From contig NZ_SOEY01000020.1 in NCBI RefSeq assembly GCF_004402535.1, positions 1 through 64,000 of the forward strand: a DNA stretch of 64,000 nucleotides. Direction: 5' to 3'. Made by a program: the position numbers and the translations under genes. This DNA is from Cryobacterium glaciale. GTDB lineage: Bacteria; Actinomycetota; Actinomycetes; Actinomycetales; Microbacteriaceae. The notes below the pieces were generated by a model. That model ran no database searches, had not been told where the DNA came from, and saw only the letters and a list, made by a program, of their open reading frames with translations. Positions 51,438 through 60,123 of this stretch are shown here, in pieces. Position 1 is the first letter of the stretch. Every line of letters starts with the position of its first letter.

Positions 51438-52424
51438 CTATTCGTTCGGTACGCGCACGATGAGCGCACCAGCGTCGGCGTGCAACTTCACCTTGCGGAC
51501 CAGCCCGAATTCGTCGCCGTCGAGCTCGAAATCCTGGGCGTGCTCGAGCACAATGCGAATATCCGCGCCGCGCAGGGTCGTCATCACCCGTTCATTCGAC
51601 GATTCCGTCGCCTGGATCATGCGCCGGCCCACCGCTGAGCGACGCAGCACGCCGTTCTCCCAGGTCACCCGCCGCCAGATGGTCAGCCAGCCGAGCACGC
51701 CCTTGGGCTGCAGTACGGCGATGTCGAGAATGCCGTCGTCGAGGCGAGCGTCGGGCAGAAACTGCAGGTTGCCCGGAAGCAGCCCGCAGTTGGCGATCAG
51801 AATGGCGCTCACCTGCGCTGGCCGGTCGACGCGCCCCTCAACGCTGTAGCGGATGCGAAATGGCCGGGCTTTCGGCAGCGCCCGCGCCACCCCGTCGACG
51901 TAGGCGAGCCAGCCCACCTGCTTCTTCAGGTCATCGCGGGTGTGGGCGATCATCTGCGCGTCGAGGCCGAGACCGGCCATGACCAGGAAGACGTGTTCCT
52001 CGACCGCGCCGGCCTCGGTGGTGACGCTCGCCACACCGAGATCGATGGGCTTGTCGACCCCGCTGAACGCGATCGCGGTCGCCGCATCGATGCTGCCGAG
52101 CGGCAGTTCGAGGTTGCGAGCCAGCAGGTTGCCGGTGCCCGACGGCACGATCGCCATGCGCACGCCGGAGTCACGCAGGGCTTCAGCGACGGCGCGAACC
52201 GTGCCATCGCCACCGGCCGACAGCACCATCGAGGCGCCGGCATCAAGCGCCTGCCTGGTGGCGGCCTGGCCGACGTCGTCGACGCTCGTTTCGAACCAGT
52301 GCGTTTCGGCCCAGCGTGCGGATTGTGCGGCCGCAGCCACGCTCGCCCGCAGCTTAGCGAGATCGACCTTCACCGGGTTGTAGACGACGGCGGCGTGCTG
52401 GTTACGGCTTTCGGAGGCGGTCAC
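51438..52424 (-). CDS. Diacylglycerol/lipid kinase family protein
   Basis: A 328-residue DAGK-catalytic-domain protein. It has AAVVYNPVKVDL, the ATP-binding SAGGDGTVRAVAEAL, VPSGTGNLLARNL, and a late FELDGDEFG metal-type motif. Such enzymes phosphorylate diacylglycerol or related lipids with ATP at the membrane. GTG 52424 fits the homologous start. It is convergent to pheA and divergent from serS. Confidence 0.88.
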   Translation of the reverse strand: MTASESRNQHAAVVYNPVKVDLAKLRASVAAAAQSARWAETHWFETSVDDVGQAATRQALDAGASMVLSAGGDGTVRAVAEALRDSGVRMAIVPSGTGNLLARNLELPLGSIDAATAIAFSGVDKPIDLGVASVTTEAGAVEEHVFLVMAGLGLDAQMIAHTRDDLKKQVGWLAYVDGVARALPKARPFRIRYSVEGRVDRPAQVSAILIANCGLLPGNLQFLPDARLDDGILDIAVLQPKGVLGWLTIWRRVTWENGVLRRSAVGRRMIQATESSNERVMTTLRGADIRIVLEHAQDFELDGDEFGLVRKVKLHADAGALIVRVPNE

Positions 52425-52487
52425 GAGGCCTAGGCTACTGGGTTGCCCTCGCGATTGCCCCACGGCAGGCGCTTGTAGACTGGCCGG

Positions 52488-53768
52488 GTGATTGATCCGG
52501 TGCTGTTACGCGAAAACCCTGACCTCTTCAAGCGTTCGCAGGAGGCCCGTGGCGACTCCGTTGAAGCGGTGGATGCCGCGCTCGCCGCCGATGCGACACG
52601 ACGCGCTTCTATTACGGCGTTCGAAGACCTGCGCGCCACGCAGAACCTGTTCGGCAAGACGGTGGCCCAGGCCTCGCCCGAGCAGAAGAAGGCCCTCGTC
52701 GCCGAGGCGCGCGGCCTCGCCGCCGAGGTCAAGGCCGCCGGCGCCGTGGCCGCTGAGGCGGAGGAACGCTTCACGAAGATCGTCAAGTCCATCGCCAACC
52801 CCATCATCGACGGCGTTCCGGCCGGTGCCGAGGAAAACTTCGCGACCCTGCGTACCCACGGTGACGCCCCGGTCTTCGACTTTGAGCCGCGCGACCACCT
52901 CGAACTCGGCGAACTGCTTGGAGCCATCGACATGGCCCGCGGCGCCAAGGTCTCTGGCACGCGCTTCTACTTCCTGAAGGGCATCGGCGCCCGCCTCGAA
53001 ATCGCCCTCATGAACATGGCGCTTGACCGTGCGCTCGACGCCGGCTTCGTGCCGCTCATCACCCCCACCCTGGTGCGTCCAGAGATCATGGACGGCACCG
53101 GCTTCCTCGGCGAACACAACGACGAGGTCTACTACCTGCCCGCCGACGACCTCTACCTCACCGGCACGAGCGAGGTCGCGCTCGCCGGGTATCACAAAGA
53201 CGAGATCCTCGACCTGTCCGAGGAACCCCTGCGCTACGCCGGCTGGTCCACCTGCTACCGCCGCGAGGCCGGCTCGGGCGGAAAAGACACCCGCGGCATT
53301 ATTCGCGTGCACCAGTTCAACAAGCTTGAGATGTTCACCTACGTGCTGCCCGAGAACGCCGAGGCCGAGCATGACCGACTCGTCGCCCTGCAGGAGGGCA
53401 TGCTGCAGTCCCTCGGACTCAGCTACCGCGTGATCGACGTCGCGGCCGGAGACCTCGGCTCCAGCGCCGCCCGCAAGTTCGACATCGAGGCCTGGGTGCC
53501 CACCCAGAACGCCTTCCGTGAGCTCACCAGCACGAGCAACTGCACCACCTACCAGGCGCGCCGGCTGGACATCCGCTATCGCACCGAATCGGGCAAGACC
53601 GCGCCGGTCGCCACCCTCAACGGCACGCTCGCGACCACGCGATGGCTCGTCGCCATGCTCGAAACACACCAGCAAGCGGATGGCTCGGTGCGCGTCCCCG
53701 AGGCCCTCCGGCCTTATCTCGGCGGCCTTGAGGTGTTGACGCCGCTCCCGGTGAAGGGAACGAAGTGA
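52488..53768 (+). CDS. serS: Seryl-tRNA synthetase
   Basis: A 426-residue class II synthetase. The N-terminal coiled-coil arm (about 30-105) contacts the long variable arm of tRNA-Ser. Motif 2 is [21 protein letters not shown] and is given here in parts: [10 protein letters not shown] and [14 protein letters not shown]. Motif 3 is [21 protein letters not shown] start is normal for the genus. Two tRNA-Ser genes follow within 4 kb, and the HAD gene overlaps its stop by 4 bp. Confidence 0.97.
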   Translation: MIDPVLLRENPDLFKRSQEARGDSVEAVDAALAADATRRASITAFEDLRATQNLFGKTVAQASPEQKKALVAEARGLAAEVKAAGAVAAEAEERFTKIVKSIANPIIDGVPAGAEENFATLRTHGDAPVFDFEPRDHLELGELLGAIDMARGAKVSGTRFYFLKGIGARLEIALMNMALDRALDAGFVPLITPTLVRPEIMDGTGFLGEHNDEVYYLPADDLYLTGTSEVALAGYHKDEILDLSEEPLRYAGWSTCYRREAGSGGKDTRGIIRVHQFNKLEMFTYVLPENAEAEHDRLVALQEGMLQSLGLSYRVIDVAAGDLGSSAARKFDIEAWVPTQNAFRELTSTSNCTTYQARRLDIRYRTESGKTAPVATLNGTLATTRWLVAMLETHQQADGSVRVPEALRPYLGGLEVLTPLPVKGTK

Positions 53769-54580
53769 AGACTGTCGTCACAACGGAGCCGTGGCTTGTT
53801 GCCCTCGATATCGACGGCACGACCATGCACGAAGACGGCTCGATCAGCCAGGCCGTGATCGATGAGGTCGCCCGCCTCGCCGCAGCCGGCCACGAGGTCA
53901 TGCTCGCCACTGGCCGCTCGGCCGCAGCGGCCCTGCCGGTGCTCGACCGACTCGGTATCGCACCGCGCTACGTGGTTTGCTCCAACGGAGCCATCACGAT
54001 GCACCGCGACGCCTCAGCGCCGATGGGCTACCGCCGGGAATGGGTCGAGACCTTCGACCCGCGTGACGTGCTCACATCGATTCGCGCGCACCTCGGCTCC
54101 GCTCGGTTCGCGGTCGAAGATGAGCACGGCTTCTACCGCTACACCGAACCGATCCCCGATGCCACGATCGGCATGGACAGCGAACGGGTCGACTTCGATG
54201 AACTGCTCAAGCACAAGGCCACCCGGGTGGTCGTCATCTCGCCCGACCACGATATGGAAGATTTTCTCCAGGTCGTCGAGCGCATGGGCCTGAACCGGGT
54301 GAGCTACGCCATCGGGTGGACCGCCTGGCTCGACATCGCCCCCGACGGCGTCAACAAGTCAACCGCGATGGAGCGGGTGCGCGTGGCGATGGGTGTGCCG
54401 CGCGAGCGGGTGATGGCCGTCGGTGATGGGCGCAACGACATCGACATGCTGCAATGGGCCGCCGAATTCGGTCGCGGTGTGGCCATGGGAGAGTCGCCCG
54501 ACGACGTTCTCGCCGCCGGATCGGAGCTCACCGGAACCGTGGAAGTCGACGGCCTCGCCATGGTTCTGCGCACGCTCTGA
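53765..54580 (+). CDS. Cof-type HAD-family phosphatase
   Basis: A 271-residue haloacid-dehalogenase phosphatase with a C2B cap. Motif I is [15 protein letters not shown] with the nucleophile aspartate, motif II is [11 protein letters not shown], motif III is [11 protein letters not shown], and motif IV is [13 protein letters not shown]. It is translationally coupled to serS (ATGA). Members dephosphorylate sugar phosphates or flavin/pyridoxal phosphates; the substrate is not evident. Confidence 0.92.
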   Translation: MKTVVTTEPWLVALDIDGTTMHEDGSISQAVIDEVARLAAAGHEVMLATGRSAAAALPVLDRLGIAPRYVVCSNGAITMHRDASAPMGYRREWVETFDPRDVLTSIRAHLGSARFAVEDEHGFYRYTEPIPDATIGMDSERVDFDELLKHKATRVVVISPDHDMEDFLQVVERMGLNRVSYAIGWTAWLDIAPDGVNKSTAMERVRVAMGVPRERVMAVGDGRNDIDMLQWAAEFGRGVAMGESPDDVLAAGSELTGTVEVDGLAMVLRTL

Positions 54581-54698
54581 CTGGCATCCAGCCGTTTATC
54601 AGACCCCTCTGTCAGCCTGTGGGGTCTGCCATCGGCTAGAATCGGGCCAGTTCGCCCAATTCTTCTCCGCAGCATTTCGTGTGGAGCATGGGCAACCG

Positions 54699-54783
54699 GG
54701 AGGGCTGTCCGAGCGGCCGATGGAGCCAGTCTTGAAAACTGGTGGGCAGAAATGTCTCGTGGGTTCGAATCCCACGCCCTCCG
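54699..54783 (+). tRNA. tRNA-Ser (anticodon TGA)
   Basis: The acceptor arm GGAGGGC pairs with GCCCTCC, and the discriminator G is at 54783. The anticodon stem CCAGT/ACTGG holds loop CTTGAAA, giving anticodon TGA at 54733-54735. A long variable arm of class II type and the T-arm GTGGGTTCGAATCCCAC are present. CCA is not encoded. Confidence 0.96.
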
Positions 54784-54868
54784 CAGCACCAGTGCAAGTG
54801 AAGAACACCGGCGCACAATGACTGTCGCCTCAGGCTGACCAGGCCGACTACCCGATGAGAGGACATGA

Positions 54869-56152
54869 GTGAGCGACCAACTTCGCCCCCGCAGTGCCGG
54901 TTCCAGGAACCTCAAAACCATTGCCCGGCATGGCCGACTGAAGAAGTCGAACGCTGCCGTCGCCGTGGCGAAGTTTCTTGCTGGCAGTGTGGCCGTCGTT
55001 CTGGTCAGCGGTTTCTCCGTCGGTGCCATCGCCACCTATGACGTCGCCGCGAGCGTGCAGCCCAGTGTGCACCTCGCCAATGAGACTGATGGGCCGGTGC
55101 CCTCGATCGGCGCCATCGACGGCGGCGTGAACATGCTCATCGTCGGCAGTGACAGCAGAGTCGGCCAGGACGCGGCGTTCGGTCCGGAGGACTCCACCGG
55201 TGACCTCAACGACGTGACGATGCTGCTGCACATCTCCGAAGACCACAGCAACGCCTCGGTCATCAGCTTTCCCCGGGACATGTTCGTCTCCATCCCCTCC
55301 TGCCCCGACCCCGATGGTGGCTCGTTCAGCGCGATGAGCAGCCAGAAGATCAACACCACGCTCACCTACGGTGGGCTCGCCTGCACCGTGCTGACCGTCG
55401 AGAAGGCCACCGGCCTGTCCATCCCCTTCGCAGCCGAGGTGCAGTTCAGCGGCGTCATGGCTATGTCCTCCGCCGTCGGCGGTGTGCCGGTTTGCGTCGC
55501 AGAGCGCATCGAAGATGAATACACCGGAACGTTTCTCGACCCGGGTGAGCACGAGCTCTCCGGGTACGACGCGCTCCAGTTTCTGCGCACCCGCCACGGC
55601 GTCGGCGACGGCAGCGACCTGACCCGCATCAACAACCAGCAGCTGTTCATGTCATCGCTGGTGCGCACGATCAAGAGTGCTGACACCCTCTCGGACCCGA
55701 CCAAGGTGTACGCCCTGGCCAAGGCGGTCACCGCCAACATGCGCCTCTCCGACAGCCTCAACAGCGTGACCACCCTCGCGTCGATCGCCATTGCTCTGAA
55801 AGACATCGACCTCGACCAGGTCGTGTTCGCGCAGGTACCCACCGGCACCACGGCCGGCGGCGTGAAGGCCATTCAACCCGCCTTCGACAACCTGTTCGAG
55901 GCCGTCGCTGCCGATCAGCCGCTCTCGCTGAGTGGAACAACGGGCAGCGGTACGGTCGCTGACCCGAATGCTCCCGTTGACGCCGCTCCCGCGCCGGCCG
56001 CGACCACGGATCCCGCCGCGACCGATGTTCCGGCCGTGACCGAGGCGCCGGTGGCTACGGAGGCCCCGGGAGTCGTCCTGTCGGAGTCGGTGACCGGCCA
56101 GACCGCCGGCGACTACACCTGCACGGCCGGCCGAACCCTGAAGGACCAGTAG
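54869..56152 (+). CDS. LytR-CpsA-Psr (LCP) family cell-wall ligase
   Basis: A 427-residue membrane-anchored LCP protein. A single transmembrane helix lies at about 32-55 (FLAGSVAVVLVSGFSVGAIA). The extracellular LCP domain begins near 88 with NMLIVGSDSR and contains VISFPRDMFVSIP and FLRTRHGVGDGSDLTRINNQQLFM, the pyrophosphate-lipid binding and arginine-rich parts. LCP enzymes transfer teichoic-acid or glycan polymers from lipid carriers to peptidoglycan. The C-terminal 70 residues are a low-complexity Ala/Thr/Pro tail. GTG 54869 is used; the ATG at 54865 is out of frame. Confidence 0.93.
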   Translation: MSDQLRPRSAGSRNLKTIARHGRLKKSNAAVAVAKFLAGSVAVVLVSGFSVGAIATYDVAASVQPSVHLANETDGPVPSIGAIDGGVNMLIVGSDSRVGQDAAFGPEDSTGDLNDVTMLLHISEDHSNASVISFPRDMFVSIPSCPDPDGGSFSAMSSQKINTTLTYGGLACTVLTVEKATGLSIPFAAEVQFSGVMAMSSAVGGVPVCVAERIEDEYTGTFLDPGEHELSGYDALQFLRTRHGVGDGSDLTRINNQQLFMSSLVRTIKSADTLSDPTKVYALAKAVTANMRLSDSLNSVTTLASIAIALKDIDLDQVVFAQVPTGTTAGGVKAIQPAFDNLFEAVAADQPLSLSGTTGSGTVADPNAPVDAAPAPAATTDPAATDVPAVTEAPVATEAPGVVLSESVTGQTAGDYTCTAGRTLKDQ

Positions 56153-56252
56153 CCGGGCGAGGACATCCGCTCTGACCGAGATCTTCATGGTCAGAGCGGA
56201 TGCCCGCGGTACGGCTAAGATGGACGAGTGTGTTTGCGCAAGCAGATGCCAA

Positions 56253-56343
56253 GGAGACGTCGCATAGTTCGGCTTAGTGCACCACCCTGCTAAGGTGGAG
56301 TACCCTTTACGGGGTACCGTGGGTTCAAATCCCACCGTCTCCG
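56253..56343 (+). tRNA. tRNA-Ser (anticodon GCT), integration site
   Basis: Acceptor GGAGACG pairs with CGTCTCC. The anticodon stem CCACC/GGTGG holds loop CTGCTAA, giving anticodon GCT at 56289-56291. A long variable arm and T-arm GTGGGTTCAAATCCCAC are present. Its last 14 bases plus two more (56330-56345) recur at 59332-59347, so an element has integrated into the 3' end and restored the gene. Confidence 0.96.
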
Positions 56344-56345
56344 CA
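56330..56345. other. Left attachment repeat (attL core)
   Basis: The 16-bp sequence TCCCACCGTCTCCGCA covers the T-arm end and acceptor stem of tRNA-Ser(GCT). It is identical to the right copy at 59332-59347. Core repeats inside the 3' end of a tRNA are typical of tyrosine-integrase attachment. Confidence 0.85.
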
Positions 56346-56478
56346 GCCAATCGAACCCCTGAATCCCTTATAAACACTGGGACTCAGGGGCTTTCCTTTG
56401 CCCCAAAATCGGCGGTTGCCCACATTTTGCCCACAATTGAAATAGCTGCGGCCTTATCGAGGCGATGTGCAACGGCGT

Positions 56479-57513
56479 CTAGTCGTCATCGAAGAGGTCT
56501 GCATAGACGTCGAGAGTCATCGCGGCGGAGGCATGTCCGAGCATTCTCTGGACGGCTTTGACGTTCGCGCCGGAGGAAATTGCCAGCGACGCGGCCGTGT
56601 GACGGAGGTCGTGCATCGTCATGGGAGGAAGCCCGGTTGTGGTCAATGCGGTCTTAAACCACGACCGCGAACCTGTGCTCACTCGGGTGCGCTTCATGTG
56701 GAATCCAAATGAATCAGAGAACACCAGATCGTCTGGCGACTTACCCGCTATCGGCTGCTTCAGCGACCCAACGAGAAATTGAGGAAAGGCGACTGAGCGC
56801 CTCTTGTGGGATTTTGGCGTGCCAACTTCGATGTGGTTGCCGACCTCCACCGCGTTCACGCTGACCGAAATGCGGTGCTTGTTGAAATCAATATCTCGCA
56901 CACGCAATCCGGCGGCCTCGCCCCAACGCAGCCCGGTGTAGCAGAACACGAGCACAAGCGTTCTATGGTCGCCTGAATTTTCAGCTAAACGGATTGCCTC
57001 GTCATGGCTGAGGTAGCGATGTTCCTTTTTGGGTTTGCGGGGGAGATTCACGCCACGGGCTGGATTTGAGGAGAGCCGCCGGTCACGCACGGCAAAGTCG
57101 AGAATTGATGCGAGGACTCCGAAGGCGCGCAGCACGGTTGTGGCGCCCTTCGCGGACGTCAGATCTGAAATCCAAGTTTGGACTGCACCGTGGGTTATAT
57201 CTCCAACGGCGACTTTGCCCCACCGAGGTTTCACGTACAGACGCCAAGCGATTTCCACGGGTCTGAGTGAACTGGGTTTGAGGTGAGTCTGGGATGCCAG
57301 CCAGTCTGCACCCAAAGTATCGATCGGAATTTTCGAAGCACCCGCCTTGATGTACTCCCCGCGTACTATCGAGACTTCGACCGAGGCAGCGAATATCTCA
57401 GCGTCTCGTTTGGTGCGAAACCCCCGCTTATCGGTCTGGGTTTTGTCCGGGCGTCGATATCGCACGCGGTAGCGTCGGCCAGCAGATGTTTCGTAGGCGG
57501 TAATGCTTCCCAT
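56479..57513 (-). CDS. int: Tyrosine-type site-specific integrase
   Basis: A 344-residue phage-type integrase. An N-terminal AP2-like arm-binding domain (YRVRYRRPDKTQTDKRGF) and a SAM-like core-binding domain precede the catalytic domain from about 165. Catalytic residues are Arg in CYTGLRWGEAAGLR, His-x-x-Arg in MHDLRHTAASLA and Tyr in ASAAMTLDVYADLF. It is transcribed towards the tRNA, starting at ATG 57513. All catalytic residues are present, so the element may still excise, although no separate excisionase is seen. Confidence 0.95.
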   Translation of the reverse strand: MGSITAYETSAGRRYRVRYRRPDKTQTDKRGFRTKRDAEIFAASVEVSIVRGEYIKAGASKIPIDTLGADWLASQTHLKPSSLRPVEIAWRLYVKPRWGKVAVGDITHGAVQTWISDLTSAKGATTVLRAFGVLASILDFAVRDRRLSSNPARGVNLPRKPKKEHRYLSHDEAIRLAENSGDHRTLVLVFCYTGLRWGEAAGLRVRDIDFNKHRISVSVNAVEVGNHIEVGTPKSHKRRSVAFPQFLVGSLKQPIAGKSPDDLVFSDSFGFHMKRTRVSTGSRSWFKTALTTTGLPPMTMHDLRHTAASLAISSGANVKAVQRMLGHASAAMTLDVYADLFDDD

Positions 57514-57590
57514 GACCTCACCTCGTGATCTTCAGTGATCGTGATTTTGGTCTCACTCTCCTCGCACCCACCGACACTTCGGAGGCGCGC

Positions 57591-57905
57591 CTAGTTCGTC
57601 CAGCCGTCGAGGTCCCAGCCCGCTGAGGTGAGGTAGGACGTGAGCTGAGCGATGCGCCGGCTGGACTCGGCGAGGCGTTCCTCGGTGGTGTCCCATTCCT
57701 GGGCCGTGGCGATCTCGCCGGCTGCGGCGTCCAGGGTTCGTTCGATCGCGAGGTTGGCGGTCAGGCGTTTTCGTTCCCGGATCTGCGCGTGTAGTTCGCG
57801 CATGGCTTGCAGTTGGGTGCGTTCGGTGCGTTCGTCGTTGGTGCTCCACCGGTAGGCGCCGTGCTCGGCGCCGGAGATCCAGGAATCGAACTCGACGACC
57901 GTCAT
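57591..57905 (-). CDS. Small helical protein of unknown function in the integrative element
   Basis: From ATG 57905 this is a 104-residue charged, mostly helical protein: WISGAEHGAYRWSTNDERTER, then LQAMRELHAQIRERKRLTANLAIERTL with coiled-coil character, and TSYLTSAGWDLDGWTN at the end. An ATG at 58022 would give 143 residues. It has no recognised domain. It lies divergent from the Fic gene and upstream of the integrase in the same direction. It could be an accessory, excisionase-like or Fic-modulating protein, none of which the sequence proves. Confidence 0.55.
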   Translation of the reverse strand: MTVVEFDSWISGAEHGAYRWSTNDERTERTQLQAMRELHAQIRERKRLTANLAIERTLDAAAGEIATAQEWDTTEERLAESSRRIAQLTSYLTSAGWDLDGWTN

Positions 57906-58061
57906 GCCGTCAAAGCTGGGCGGCGTTCTGCTGTTTCTGGCTCTGATGGCAGTCGTCAATGCTGTGCGGAATCTTCGGAAGCAGGGGGCTCGAGGGTCAC
58001 GCTGATCCGGAGCGAGATCCATTCGCCGTCGAAAATGCGCCGTGTGAACATGCCAAGTAGA

Positions 58062-58110
58062 TTTACACGTGCCGTCAACGTTTAAAATTTCGGCCTGTTT
58101 TTTTACACGT
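58062..58110. promoter_or_regulatory. Direct repeats upstream of the Fic gene
   Basis: TTTACACGT occurs at 58062-58070 and 58102-58110, exactly 40 bp apart, in an AT-rich stretch that includes CGTTTAAAATTT and a run of T. A degenerate inverted copy (CGTGTGAAC) lies at 58041-58049. The Fic start is at 58139. Spacing of about four helical turns suggests a regulator binding cooperatively, possibly the winged-helix part of the Fic protein itself. Confidence 0.5.
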
Positions 58111-58138
58111 TTAGCGAATGTGCGCCTAGAGTTTGCAT

Positions 58139-59257
58139 ATGACGTGGATTGCCGGCAAGCCCTATAACGACTTGCCAGCCCTGCCGCCGGCGGTCGACCT
58201 AGAATCCAAGAAGGTCTTAAAGGCGACGATCCAAGCACGCACAGCTCTTGCTTCACTCGATCAGGCGTCTAGGCGGATTCCCAACCCGACGGTCCTCATC
58301 AACACGATTCCGCTGTTGGAAGCGCAGGCAAGCTCCGAAATTGAGAACATCGTCACGACGGCCGATGACCTCTTCAAATTTGCCCAGGACGAGTCGAGTG
58401 CGACCAGCTCGGAAACCAAAGAGACTCTGCGCTACAGGACTGCTCTGTTCAGCGGAATTGAGAGCATGCGAGCCCGGCCGTTGTCGGTCACCACGGCGAT
58501 TGAGGTGTGCTCCATCATTCACTCACGCGAAATGATCATCCGCAACCTGCCCGGCACGTTCATTGGAAACCCCGTAACCAAGAAGGCCATCTATACCCCG
58601 CCCGCAGGGGAGCGACTGCTGCGAGACAAGCTGTTCAATTGGGAACAGTTCATCCATGCCGGGAACGATCTCGACCCGCTGGTCACGCTCGCCGTCGCCC
58701 ACTATCAGTTCGAAGCAATTCACCCCTTTGCTGATGGCAACGGCCGCACAGGTCGCATCCTCAATATTCTGCTTCTCATGCAGGCGGGGCTGCTCTACCA
58801 CCCGGTCCTCTACCTGTCGCGGTACATCATCGAGAACAAGGCCGACTACTACCGGCTCCTGCTGGCGGTCACCGAATCGGGTGCCTGGGAGGAATGGATT
58901 CTGTTCATTCTGGAGGGAATTCGACAGACATCCCTGTCGACCGTCCAGAAGATCGACGCAATCCATGAACTCGAAGCGGCGACCCAGGAGGTCATCCGCG
59001 CGGTCACCACTGGAGGCGCCAACGCGGACCTGCTCTCCGTCCTGTTCGAACAGCCGTACTGTCGCATTACGAGCGTCATGACGCGGTGCAAGGTGTCCCG
59101 ACCGACGGCGACGGGATGGCTCAATTCGCTCGTGCAAGCGGGAACCTTGATCGACGTCAGGGTCGGGCGTGAGCGGCTTTTTGTAAACACCGACTTCTTC
59201 GACTTGCTCGTGCGACCGGATGCTCCCACGCCTAGCGATGAGCCGACACTCTTCTAG
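58139..59257 (+). CDS. fic: Class II Fic protein with inhibitory helix and winged-helix domain
   Basis: A 372-residue Fic-family protein. The complete catalytic loop HPFADGNGRTGR lies near residue 200, as in active AMP-transferases. An N-terminal inhibitory motif of the (S/T)xxxE(G/N) type is seen in ASSEIENIVTTADD near residue 65, which places it in class II with intramolecular inhibition. PPAGERLLRDKLFNWEQFI forms the flap region. The C-terminal 80 residues (DLLSVLFEQPYCRITSVMTR and VSRPTATGWLNSLV) form a winged helix-turn-helix. ATG 58139 is used. Targets are unknown; it is the only cargo-like gene of the element. Confidence 0.93.
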   Translation: MTWIAGKPYNDLPALPPAVDLESKKVLKATIQARTALASLDQASRRIPNPTVLINTIPLLEAQASSEIENIVTTADDLFKFAQDESSATSSETKETLRYRTALFSGIESMRARPLSVTTAIEVCSIIHSREMIIRNLPGTFIGNPVTKKAIYTPPAGERLLRDKLFNWEQFIHAGNDLDPLVTLAVAHYQFEAIHPFADGNGRTGRILNILLLMQAGLLYHPVLYLSRYIIENKADYYRLLLAVTESGAWEEWILFILEGIRQTSLSTVQKIDAIHELEAATQEVIRAVTTGGANADLLSVLFEQPYCRITSVMTRCKVSRPTATGWLNSLVQAGTLIDVRVGRERLFVNTDFFDLLVRPDAPTPSDEPTLF

Positions 59258-59331
59258 AGCAAGACGATTCGAAATGTTGAAACGCGGCCCCGGAGCGTGG
59301 CAACATTTTGGCAACATTTGAATGAAATTGC

Positions 59332-59347
59332 TCCCACCGTCTCCGCA
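59332..59347. other. Right attachment repeat (attR core)
   Basis: TCCCACCGTCTCCGCA, identical to the tRNA 3' end copy at 56330-56345. It marks the right end of the integrated element. The next sequence, from 59348, is a different accessory region with a transposase-like remnant. Confidence 0.85.
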
Positions 59348-59356
59348 CAGAGGAGT

Positions 59357-60123
59357 TTACGTAATTCCGGCGATTAGTTTACGAAATTCCTGCGGCAACA
59401 AAAAACCGGCGATCGCATCGCCGGTTTTGTGCGTTAAACTGCTGATTCTGAGAGTGCTCGCCCCGAGAAACGCTGCGAGCTCACTTTGAATGAACGTCAA
59501 AATCTTTCGGATATTGACTGAGACGAGTGCGAGTGTCACGGCCAGCGACGCAAAGGTATTGCCGCGGGCGCGCCGCTTCATGGGGGAGTCGATGTCTTCG
59601 GTCGCGGAGTCCTTGATGAACGCGTTCTGCGATTCGACGGTGTTGCGCAGGGCGTAGAAACCCTTCCACACTGGACTTTTGTGGGGGTAGGCCTGACCGT
59701 ACTTCAGGGCTTTGTCCTTGGCGGGATCTTTCCCGGCGGGTATCACGACGGTCTTCTTGCGGATGGGCTCGATGAGTTCACCGGTCTTGTGGTCGAAGGC
59801 CAAACCGTCGTAGTTCTTAGGGTCAGGGTAGAGATATTGGCGTGAGCCGTCGGGCCGTCGCTTGCCCTTGGGCTTGGCGCGGTACTTCTCACGCTCGGCG
59901 ATCCTCTGGTCTCGCAGCTCTTTGGCTTCACGCACGGGGTTTGAGTCGCTGGAGAGGATGGCGTCGTCTTCGGGCGTTTCCTCGTCAACCGGCACGCCGG
60001 TGTCGGCAGCCTTCCGGTCCTTTCGGTACAGGTCGAGGGCGTGGATAAGGTCTTGCGGCATGTATTTCATATACCACTGTGGCGAGTAGCGCTTGTAGGT
60101 AGCGCTTGTCCGGACTGTCCTGT
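59357..60123 (-). pseudogene. Transposase-like protein, N-terminally truncated by an IS
   Basis: The frame gives 237 residues from the first ATG (60070). It continues open upstream as KRYSPQWYMKYMPQDL until it meets the IS end, where a stop lies at 60124-60126. The C-terminal part, LRNTVESQNAFIKDS and RRARGNTFASLAVTLALVSVNIRKILTF, resembles the end of a larger DDE-type transposase-like family of actinobacteria. The N-terminal half is missing and is not found beyond the IS. Near its end the coding DNA forms a perfect 12-bp hairpin (59402-59428), which may end transcription. Confidence 0.65.

Larger units (their letters stand above)
56330..59347. mobile_element. 3.0-kb tRNA-Ser integrative element (integrase, unknown gene, Fic)
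   Basis: The element is bounded by the 16-bp direct repeats TCCCACCGTCTCCGCA at 56330-56345 (in the tRNA) and 59332-59347. It encodes a tyrosine integrase reading towards the tRNA, a small unknown protein and a Fic protein in the opposite orientation. It has no replication, transfer or capsid genes. Composition is less GC-rich than the neighbouring core genes, and the GCATCCGC word common elsewhere is nearly absent. Tandem repeats of related sequence lie just inside each end (56418-56438 and 59299-59319), possible integrase arm sites. Confidence 0.85.

Noticed and set aside
52425..52487. T-box or other riboswitch before serS
   Set aside because: The gap is only about 60 bp and shows no T-box motif or terminator pair.
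56401..56560. Repeated GCCCAC-ATTTT words near the integrase as a possible CRISPR or iteron array
   Set aside because: Only two adjacent copies, no spacers of regular length and no cas or replication genes; better explained as integrase arm sites.
59402..59428. Perfect hairpin AAAACCGGCGAT/ATCGCCGGTTTT as a stand-alone terminator or repeat
   Set aside because: It lies within the coding end of the transposase-like remnant; it may still act as a terminator but is not independent evidence of a unit.
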